This document shows positions 4,808 to 10,152 of a stretch of DNA of 10,963 bases, piece by piece. Both the position numbers and the translations under genes were made by a program. A model generated the notes under the pieces. It was not told where the DNA came from, searched no databases, and saw only the letters and a program-made list of their open reading frames with translations. The DNA is from Albimonas sp051747505 (GTDB lineage Bacteria > Pseudomonadota > Alphaproteobacteria > Rhodobacterales > Rhodobacteraceae): positions 1 to 10,963 of the forward strand of contig JBNJGE010000114.1 of the NCBI GenBank assembly GCA_051747505.1. The letters are read 5' to 3'. Position 1 is the stretch's first letter, and each line of letters starts with the position of its first letter.

Positions 4808-5437
4808 ATGACGGTCGTGGGCGTGATCCTCGCGGGCGGGCTCGGGACCCGGATGGGCGGCGGGGACAAGGGGCTGCTGGAGGTCGGGGGGCGGCCTCTG
4901 CTGGCCCATGTGATCGCGCGGCTGGGGGCGCAGGTGGAGGCCATGGCGCTGAACGCCAACGGCGATGCGGGGCGGTTCTCGGGCTTCGGGCTGGAGGTGA
5001 TCGCGGACGCGATTCCGGACCGGCCGGGCCCCCTGGCCGGGGTGCTGGCGGGGATGGACTGGGCGGCGGCGCGGGGGGCGGAGCGCGTGGTGAGCGCGGC
5101 CTGGGACACGCCGTTCTTTCCGCGCGACCTGGTGGCGCGGCTGGAGGCGGGGGCCGAGGCGGAGGGCGTCCCGCTCGCCATGGCGATGACGCCGGACCCG
5201 GAGCGGGGGCTGGCGCGGCATCCGACCTTCGGGCTGTGGGACGTCTCGCTGCGCGAGGACCTGCGGGCGGCGCTGGACGGGGGCCTGCGCAAGGTGGTGG
5301 CCTGGACGGAGCCGAAGGGCTGCGCGCGGGTGGTGTTCGGGGCGGAGCCGTTCGACCCGTTCTTCAACGTCAACACGCCGGAGGACCTGGAGGAGGCGGA
5401 GCGGCTGTGGCGGACGCATCTGGCGGGGGCCGCATGA
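4808..5437 (+). CDS. mobA: Molybdenum cofactor guanylyltransferase MobA
   Basis: A 209-residue protein of normal MobA length. MobA transfers GMP from GTP to Mo-molybdopterin, making the molybdopterin guanine dinucleotide forms used by DMSO-reductase-family enzymes such as formate dehydrogenase and nitrate reductase. The N-terminal nucleotide-binding loop is LAGGLGTRMGGGDKGL (8-23), followed by GPLAGVLAGM (74-83). The metal-binding Asp is D100 in AAWDTPFFP. HPTFGLWDV (138-146) and FFNVNTPEDLEEAE (185-198) are late family motifs. Cytoplasmic. The family's start (TVVGVILAGG) fixes the ATG at 4808, though the ribosome-site region is buried in a hairpin. The stop overlaps the mobB start by 4 bp (ATGA at 5434-5437), so the two are likely translated in tandem. 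Confidence 0.95.
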   Translation: MTVVGVILAGGLGTRMGGGDKGLLEVGGRPLLAHVIARLGAQVEAMALNANGDAGRFSGFGLEVIADAIPDRPGPLAGVLAGMDWAAARGAERVVSAAWDTPFFPRDLVARLEAGAEAEGVPLAMAMTPDPERGLARHPTFGLWDVSLREDLRAALDGGLRKVVAWTEPKGCARVVFGAEPFDPFFNVNTPEDLEEAERLWRTHLAGAA

Positions 5438-5925
5438 AGGTCTGGGGCGTGGTGGGCTGGAAGAACGCGGGCAAGACCACGCTGGTCGCGGGGCTGGTGC
5501 GGGAGATCGCGTCCCGCGGGCTGCGGGTCTCCACGCTCAAGCACACGCATCATGCGGTGGATGTGGAGCGCGAGGGCTCGGACACCTGGAAGCACCGGCA
5601 GGCGGGGGCGGAGGAGGTGATGCTGGCCTCCTCGGCGCGCTGGGCGCTGATGCGCGAGGTCCGGGGGGCGGAGCCGGAGCTGGAGGAGCTGCTGGCGCGG
5701 ATGGCGCCGGTGGATCTGGTGATCGCCGAAGGGTGGAAGCGGGGGCTGCAGCCGAAGCTGGAGGTTCACCGGGTCGGGGCCGGGCGGCCCCTGCTGGCGG
5801 CGGAGGATCCGGGGGTGCGGATCGTGGCCGCGGACGGGGCGGTGGAGACGGACCGGCCGGTGATCGGGCTGGATGACGTCACGGGGGCGGCGGATTTCAT
5901 CCTGCGGGAGCTGGGGCTGGCATGA
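5434..5925 (+). CDS. mobB: Molybdopterin-guanine dinucleotide biosynthesis adaptor MobB
   Basis: A 163-residue P-loop GTPase, usual length for MobB. The Walker A motif is GWKNAGKTT (8-16). STLKHTHHAVDVEREGSDTW (33-52) is the characteristic substrate-contact segment. LVIAEGWKRGLQPKLEVHR (95-113) carries the conserved EGxK motif after the Walker B-like strand. MobB binds GTP and is thought to help MobA or deliver GTP or cofactor to it; it is not strictly essential in E. coli. The start codon overlaps the mobA stop, and its stop overlaps the moeA start (ATGA at 5922-5925), giving a tightly coupled mobA-mobB-moeA run. An in-frame open stretch continues upstream inside mobA but shows no MobB-like sequence, so the ATG at 5434 is taken. 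Confidence 0.95.
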   Translation: MKVWGVVGWKNAGKTTLVAGLVREIASRGLRVSTLKHTHHAVDVEREGSDTWKHRQAGAEEVMLASSARWALMREVRGAEPELEELLARMAPVDLVIAEGWKRGLQPKLEVHRVGAGRPLLAAEDPGVRIVAADGAVETDRPVIGLDDVTGAADFILRELGLA

Positions 5926-7184
5926 GGCGCGATCCGCCGAGGCTGAGGAACGACTGTTTCGCCCTGCCTCCGGGGGTGGCCTGGACTCCGGTGGACGAGG
6001 CGCTGGGGCGGCTGCGGGACCGGTGCGAGGTCGTCGCGGGGGTGGAGGAGGTCGCGGTCGGCGACGCCGCGGGGCGGGTGCTGGCGGAGGATCTGCGGGC
6101 GGCGCGGGCCAACCCGCCGGCGGCGAATTCGGCGGTGGACGGCTACGCCTTCGCGCATGGCTCGCTGACCGGGACGGACCCGGAGCGTCTGCGGCTGCTG
6201 GAGGGGCGGGCGGCGGCGGGGGCGCCTTGCGCCGCGCGCGTGCCGGAGGGCGCGGCGCTGCGGGTGCTGACCGGCGCGGCGCTGCCGGAGGGGTGCGACA
6301 CGGTCGTGCTGGAGGAGGATGTCGGCATCGAGGGCGAGGAGCTGCGGCTGCGGCCGGGGCTGAAGGCGGGGGCCAACGCGCGGGGGGCGGGGGAGGATCT
6401 GGCCGAGGGGGATGTGGCGCTGCGGGCGGGGGCCGTGCTGCGGCCGCAGGACCTGGCGCTGGCGACGGCGGCGGGGGCCGCGCGGCTGGCGGTGCGGCGG
6501 CGGCTGCGGGTGGGGGTGCTGTCCACCGGGGACGAGCTGGCGGAGCCGGGGGCGGCGGCGCCCGGGGCGGTGATGGATGCGAACCGGCCGATGCTGCTGG
6601 CGCTGGCGCGGGGCTGGGGGTTCGAGGCGGTGGATCTGGGGCGGGCGGCGGACGAGGCGGGCGCGGTGCGGGAGGCGCTCGACCGCGGCGCGGCGCAGGC
6701 GGATGCGGTGCTGACCTCCGGGGGCGCGAGCGCGGGGGACGAGGATCATGTCTCGGCCGTGCTGCGCGAGGCGGGGGCTTTGGGGGTCTGGCGCATCGCG
6801 GTGAAGCCGGGGCGGCCGCTGGCGCTGGGCGTCTGGGACGGGGCGGCGGTGTTCGGGCTGCCGGGCAACCCGGTCGCGGCCTTCGTCTGCGCGCTGGTTT
6901 TCGCGCGGCCCGCCCTGCTGGCGATGGCGGGGGCGGGGTGGCGCGAGCCCCTGGGGTTCGAGGTTCCGGCGGCGTTTTCCAAGCGGCGCAAGGCGGGGCG
7001 GCGGGAGTATCTGCGCGCGCGGCTGGACGCGCAGGGGCGGGCGGAGGCGTTCCGGTCGGAGGGGTCGGGGCTGATCTCGGGGCTGAGCTGGGCCGACGGG
7101 CTGGTGGAGCTGCCCGACGAGGGGCCGGACGTGGCGCCGGGGGATGCGGTGCGGTTCCTGCCCTTCGCGGGCTTCGGGATTTGA
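5922..7184 (+). CDS. moeA: Molybdopterin molybdenumtransferase MoeA
   Basis: A 420-residue MoeA of normal length. MoeA inserts molybdate into adenylylated molybdopterin to form active MoCo. Motifs in order: NSAVDGYAF (69-77), the substrate-loop signature; TGAALPEGCDTVVLEED (118-133); RVGVLSTGDEL (196-206); MDANRPML (218-225); LTSGGASAGDEDHV (264-277), the molybdopterin-binding loop; KPGRPLALG (295-303); and FGLPGNPVA (311-319). The C-terminal beta domain IV follows (about 345-420). The binding loop reads GGASAGDED where E. coli-type proteins have GGVSVGDYD, a variant rather than a loss. The start is fixed by the 4-bp overlap with mobB. No MogA lies nearby, so the adenylylation step must be encoded elsewhere. 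The gene is extremely GC-rich, with third positions almost all G or C. Confidence 0.96.
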   Translation: MRRDPPRLRNDCFALPPGVAWTPVDEALGRLRDRCEVVAGVEEVAVGDAAGRVLAEDLRAARANPPAANSAVDGYAFAHGSLTGTDPERLRLLEGRAAAGAPCAARVPEGAALRVLTGAALPEGCDTVVLEEDVGIEGEELRLRPGLKAGANARGAGEDLAEGDVALRAGAVLRPQDLALATAAGAARLAVRRRLRVGVLSTGDELAEPGAAAPGAVMDANRPMLLALARGWGFEAVDLGRAADEAGAVREALDRGAAQADAVLTSGGASAGDEDHVSAVLREAGALGVWRIAVKPGRPLALGVWDGAAVFGLPGNPVAAFVCALVFARPALLAMAGAGWREPLGFEVPAAFSKRRKAGRREYLRARLDAQGRAEAFRSEGSGLISGLSWADGLVELPDEGPDVAPGDAVRFLPFAGFGI

Positions 7185-7210
7185 GGGTTGGCGCGCCCTC
7201 GGGGGCGCTG

Positions 7211-8356
7211 GTGCGGGCGGGGGGCTTTTACGCGGCGATGTTCGGCGCGCTGGGGGTGCATCTGCCCTTCTGGCCGCTCTGGCTGTCGGACTGGGGGCTG
7301 AGCGAGGGGGAGATCGGGGCCTATGCGGCCGCGGGCTTCGCGCTGCGGCTGGTCGCCGGGCTGGGGCTGCCGGTGCTGGCGGACCGGCGGCAGGCGCGGC
7401 GCGCGGTGCTGGGGGCGACGGCGGCGGCGGGGGCGGCGCTGTTTTTGGGGCATCTGTGGATCGAGAGCCGGGGGGTTCTGCTGGTCGCCACCATGCTGAC
7501 CGCGGGGGCGTTCGCGGCGATGCTGCCGATCGGGGACGCTCTGGGCGTGGCGGCGGCGCGGGACTTCGGGTTCGACTACGGGCGGGCGAGATCGGCGGGG
7601 TCGGCGGCCTTCCTCGGGATGAACATCGGGATGGGGGCGGCGATCGGCTGGCTGGGGGCGGACGCGGCGCTGTGGGCGATCGCGGGGTTCCTGGCGCTGG
7701 CGGGATGGCTGGGGGCGACGCATCCGGGCGGGGGGCGGGTGAAGGCGGGGCCGCGGCCCTCCTGGGGGGAGATGCGGGGGGTGGTGACGCGGCGGGCCTT
7801 CGTGCTGTTCGCGCTGGCCTCGGGGTTGGCGCAGAGCTCTCACGGGGTGATCTACGCCTATGGCTCGGTGCACTGGCGGGGGCTGGGTATTTCGGAGGGC
7901 ACGATCGGGATGCTGTGGGCCGCGGGGGTGGCGGCGGAGATCGTGCTGATGGCGGCCTTCGGCGGCTGGCTGACGCGGCGGCTGGGGGCGGCGGGGGCGC
8001 TGATGCTTTCGGGCGCGGCGGGGGTCGTGCGCTGGGGGGCGATGACGCTGGAGCCGACGGTGGCGGCGCTGTGGGCCCTGCAGGCGGGGCATGCGCTGAC
8101 CTTCGCCGCCGCGCATCTGGGCGCGATGGCGTTTCTGGCGGCGGCCGTGCCGGACCGGGTGCTGGGCGCGGCGCAGGCGATCAAGAGCGCGCTGGGGATC
8201 GGGGTGCTGATGGCCGCGACGATGGGGGCGGCCGCGCTGATCTACCCGGCTTTCGGGGCGGGGGCGTGGTGGCTGGGGGCGGCGATGTCGGCCGGGGCCC
8301 TTGTCGCGGCCTGGGCGGCGGGGCGGGCCTGGGACGGGCGGATGCTGTCGCCCTGA
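7211..8356 (+). CDS. MFS transporter of the HcaT / LacY-like (MFS_1-like) group, last gene of the MoCo run
   Basis: About 381 residues with twelve predicted membrane helices. The first is FYAAMFGALGVHLPFWPLWL near the N-terminus; a cytoplasmic LADRRQARR loop follows TM2. The second half has AFVLFALASGLAQSSHGVIY, then ALQAGHALTFAAAHLGAMAF (TM10), and LGAAQAIKSALGIGVLMAAT (TM11). The PFWPLWL start and the LQxxHxxTFxxxHxxxMxFL plus GxAQA signatures are those of the phenylpropionate-permease/nucleoside-symporter branch of the major facilitator superfamily. The substrate is unknown. No ATG lies at the expected start: GTG at 7211 is my choice; TTG at 7181, whose TTGA overlaps the moeA stop, would add ten residues; ATG at 7238 would cut into TM1. 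Position directly behind moeA suggests co-transcription. Confidence 0.85.
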   Translation: MRAGGFYAAMFGALGVHLPFWPLWLSDWGLSEGEIGAYAAAGFALRLVAGLGLPVLADRRQARRAVLGATAAAGAALFLGHLWIESRGVLLVATMLTAGAFAAMLPIGDALGVAAARDFGFDYGRARSAGSAAFLGMNIGMGAAIGWLGADAALWAIAGFLALAGWLGATHPGGGRVKAGPRPSWGEMRGVVTRRAFVLFALASGLAQSSHGVIYAYGSVHWRGLGISEGTIGMLWAAGVAAEIVLMAAFGGWLTRRLGAAGALMLSGAAGVVRWGAMTLEPTVAALWALQAGHALTFAAAHLGAMAFLAAAVPDRVLGAAQAIKSALGIGVLMAATMGAAALIYPAFGAGAWWLGAAMSAGALVAAWAAGRAWDGRMLSP

Positions 8357-8364
8357 CGGCCGGG

Positions 8365-8421
8365 GCGCGAGGGCGAGGCGCGCGCGGGAGGGCGGGCGGG
8401 ACGTGCGCCTCGCCCTCGCGC
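8365..8421. terminator. Long perfect inverted repeat between the converging MFS and MBL genes
   Basis: GCGCGAGGGCGAGGCGC (8365-8381) and GCGCCTCGCCCTCGCGC (8405-8421) are a perfect 17-bp inverted repeat. Three further inner pairs (8382-8384 with 8402-8404, one a G-T wobble) leave a 17-nt loop. It starts 9 bp after the MFS stop and ends 5 bp before the MBL-gene stop, so it can form in both transcripts. No T-tract follows on either strand. It is most likely a bidirectional termination or 3'-end-stabilising hairpin of the kind used in GC-rich genomes. Confidence 0.65.
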
Positions 8422-8426
8422 GGGGG

Positions 8427-9230
8427 TCAGCCGCGCCAGCGGGGCATGACGTAGACCGAGGGCGTCGTGGGCAGGGTGCGGGGGGTGAGGGTGAGCGAGT
8501 CCACATCCGAGCGGATGATGCGGAACCTGTCCTCCATGCCCGACAGGAAGCCGTCGAGGGAGCCGGGGCTCCAGTAGTGCATGGGCAGGACCACGGAGGC
8601 GCGCACGCGCTTGAGCAGGTCGATCATCTCGGGCAGGCCTAGGGTCACGGTGCCGTCCACCGGGGCCATGACCACGTCGAGGCGGCCGATGGCGGCGTAG
8701 TCGTCGGGGCCCAGCGTGTGGTGCAGGTGGCCCAGATGGCCGATGCAGAGCTGGCCGACCTCGTAGATGAAGATGGAGTTGCCGTCGGGCTCGCGCCCGC
8801 CGCCCCAGCTTCGGATGTCGGTGGGCACGTTGCGCACCAGGACGTCGCCGACCTCCAGCCAGTGCTCGGCCTTCTCTGCGTCGTCGGTCCCCCAGCCGCG
8901 CAGGACGTGGTCGATGTCGGGGTGGGGGTAGGCGGTCCAGTGCGTCTCGTGGGCATGGTTCATGGTGACCACGGTCGGCGCCTCGACCGGGCCGGCGTGG
9001 CCGGAATAGTCGGTGGCGATGCTCACGCCGCCGGCCGTCTCGATCAGGTAGGTGGAGTGGGCGATGTAGCGGATGGTCACCTCGCCCTCGTAGTCGCCGC
9101 CGGCCTGGGCGAGGCGGATGTGCTGGGCGCCCGGAAGCTGCATGGCGACCGATTGGCAGACGGAGGCGGCGGCGGGCGCGGCGCTGAGGCAGAGGGCGGC
9201 GGCCAGAAGGCGGCGGGCGAAGGCGGGCAT
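8427..9230 (-). CDS. Exported metallo-beta-lactamase-fold protein with altered metal motif
   Basis: A 267-residue protein. Residues 1-23 look like a Sec signal peptide (MPAFARR, a hydrophobic LLAAALCLSAAPAAA stretch, then SVCQS), so it should act in the periplasm. The body resembles the UlaG-like / Lactamase_B_3 branch of the MBL superfamily: IRYIAHSTYLIET (53-65), TMNHAHETHW (89-98), IGHLGHLHHTLG (163-174), DVVMAPVDGT (185-194) and VVLPMHYW (213-220). Likely metal ligands are H92, H94, H97, H165, D192 and H218. The classical HxHxDH reads HAHETH, with Thr96 where the second-metal Asp belongs. The substrate is unknown; beta-lactam hydrolysis is not implied. The ATG at 9230 has GGGGAG about 8 nt upstream. 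It converges on the MFS gene, and a weak TAGCAT (9268-9273, minus) may be its -10. Confidence 0.82.
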   Translation of the reverse strand: MPAFARRLLAAALCLSAAPAAASVCQSVAMQLPGAQHIRLAQAGGDYEGEVTIRYIAHSTYLIETAGGVSIATDYSGHAGPVEAPTVVTMNHAHETHWTAYPHPDIDHVLRGWGTDDAEKAEHWLEVGDVLVRNVPTDIRSWGGGREPDGNSIFIYEVGQLCIGHLGHLHHTLGPDDYAAIGRLDVVMAPVDGTVTLGLPEMIDLLKRVRASVVLPMHYWSPGSLDGFLSGMEDRFRIIRSDVDSLTLTPRTLPTTPSVYVMPRWRG

Positions 9231-9309
9231 GGCGGGCTCCCCGTCGGCTCGGATTCCGTGGGGGAAGATGCTAGCGCAGAGCGCCGCGCGGAAAAGTCGC
9301 GAAGGCGTG

Positions 9310-9344
9310 AAGGGCCGGGAGGGGGGCGTCCCCTCCCGGCCCTT
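9310..9344. terminator. Hairpin terminator downstream of the VPxPA-CTERM gene
   Basis: AAGGGCCGGGAGGGG (9310-9324) pairs perfectly with CCCCTCCCGGCCCTT (9330-9344) around the 5-nt loop GGCGT: a 15-bp stem. It lies 46 bp beyond the stop of the minus-strand CTERM gene and 80 bp before the start of the MBL gene, so it should end the former and insulate the latter. On the minus strand only two T residues close the stem, followed by CACGCC, so the U-tract is weak. Confidence 0.7.
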
Positions 9345-9389
9345 TGAATCGCCCTGGCGCCGGACGCGCCGGCCCGGCGGCCGCCCGGC

Positions 9390-10052
9390 TCAGCCGGCGC
9401 GAGCGCGGCGGCGGCGCATGGCGAGCCCCGCGACCGCGAGCCCGCCCGCCAGCATCGGCAGAGCCGCGGGAACCGGAACCGCCGCGCTCGACGCGGCGAT
9501 CTCCCCGTCAAGCGCCGAGATGGTCAGCTGGAAGTCGCCGGGGCTGCCGGGAATATCGATCCCCGCTTCGTCTTCCTGGAAGCCGTTCGCTTCCAGGAAC
9601 GCGTCCTCGCGGAAGCCTGCGAGGGCCTGCGCCAGCGTGAACGACAGACTGCCCACGAAGATCCGGTAGTCGCCCGCGCCCAGCGCCGCGGTCGTGTTCG
9701 AATCCAGGTTGCTCACCGACCCGTCCGAGCCGAGCAGCCCGTCATCGTTGGAGAACACCTGCGTCTCCGCGCCGCGATCGTAGAGCAGGATCTGCGTGTC
9801 GATCTCGTTTCTCGTGTCGCTCGGACCGATCAGATCGTCCGAGATGGCTACCTCGTAGGCGAGCACGTCGAAATTGACGTCTCCGGGGCTCAGGACGGTG
9901 AAGTCGAAGCTTTCGATGCTGAAGTCCTGATGGTCTCCGTCGCCGTCGAAATCGCCCAGCTCCACCTGACCGGTCACCACCAGAGCCTGCGCCGCCGTGG
10001 AGAGCGACATCGCCGCGGCGAGGCCAAGCGCCATCGCGCCAAACATCTTCAT
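9390..10052 (-). CDS. Secreted DVUA0089-like protein with VPxPA-CTERM sorting tail
   Basis: A 220-residue protein. Residues 1-23 are a signal peptide (MKMFGAMALGLAAAMSLSTA then AQA). The acidic body includes GDFDGDGDHQDF (33-44), SFDFTVLSPGDVNFDVLAYE (48-67), NEIDTQILLYDRGAETQVFSND (82-103) and LGAGDYRIFVGSLSF (124-138). This layout is that of DVUA0089-family / pre-peptidase-like beta domains. The end is a PEP-CTERM-class tail: VPVPAALP (192-199), a short hydrophobic helix (MLAGGLAVAGLAM), and RRRRARAG. In this class an exosortase cuts at the tail and anchors or releases the protein, often with exopolysaccharide. The start at 10052 is chosen for its AGGAG 8 nt upstream and for the signal peptide; an upstream ATG at 10121 would overlap the promoter. 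Codon use is less GC-extreme than in its neighbours. Function beyond surface export is unknown. Confidence 0.8.
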   Translation of the reverse strand: MKMFGAMALGLAAAMSLSTAAQALVVTGQVELGDFDGDGDHQDFSIESFDFTVLSPGDVNFDVLAYEVAISDDLIGPSDTRNEIDTQILLYDRGAETQVFSNDDGLLGSDGSVSNLDSNTTAALGAGDYRIFVGSLSFTLAQALAGFREDAFLEANGFQEDEAGIDIPGSPGDFQLTISALDGEIAASSAAVPVPAALPMLAGGLAVAGLAMRRRRARAG

Positions 10053-10094
10053 CCAAGACACTCCTACGTGCACGCTTCCGTTAAGGTTTTGTTC

Positions 10095-10121
10095 ATTATT
10101 GCGTTCCGGACATGGCGTCAA
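10095..10121 (-). promoter_or_regulatory. Sigma70-like promoter of the VPxPA-CTERM gene
   Basis: Reading the minus strand, TTGACG (10121-10116, five of six to the -35 consensus) is followed after 15 bp by AATAAT (10100-10095, five of six to the -10 consensus). A 15-bp spacer is short but usable; ATAATG at 16 bp is an alternative register. Transcription would start near 10088, giving a leader of about 35 nt that holds the AGGAG ribosome site and the 8-bp palindrome CGTGCACG (10067-10074). It is the clearest promoter in the window. Confidence 0.6.
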
Positions 10122-10152
10122 GCGCTCTCGTCCGGCTCAGCGCCCGCCGCTC

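Noticed and set aside
3863..5419. Long minus-strand open frames opposite fdhD and mobA (over 500 codons).
   Set aside because: The translation is Arg/Pro/His-rich low-complexity sequence typical of antisense frames in GC-rich DNA, and the plus strand carries unmistakable FdhD and MobA motifs.
5873..7180. A very long plus-strand open frame in line with the MFS gene, running through moeA in another frame (827 codons in all).
   Set aside because: The upstream part is Gly/Ala/Arg-rich with no domain signature and lies over a clear MoeA frame. Lack of stops is expected at this GC content. Only the MFS part from about 7211 is credible.
6746..8506. 586-codon minus-strand open frame opposite moeA and the MFS gene.
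   Set aside because: Same antisense artefact: Arg/Pro-rich with no hydrophobic or catalytic pattern, while the plus strand encodes a twelve-helix protein.
10053..10121. Extended start (ATG 10121) for the VPxPA-CTERM protein.
   Set aside because: It would place the promoter and ribosome site inside the coding region and put 23 hydrophilic residues before an obvious signal peptide.
10122..10143. GCGCT/AGCGC 5-bp stem after the adenylate cyclase stop, as a terminator.
   Set aside because: Short stem, 12-nt loop and no T-tract; not distinguishable from chance in this base composition.
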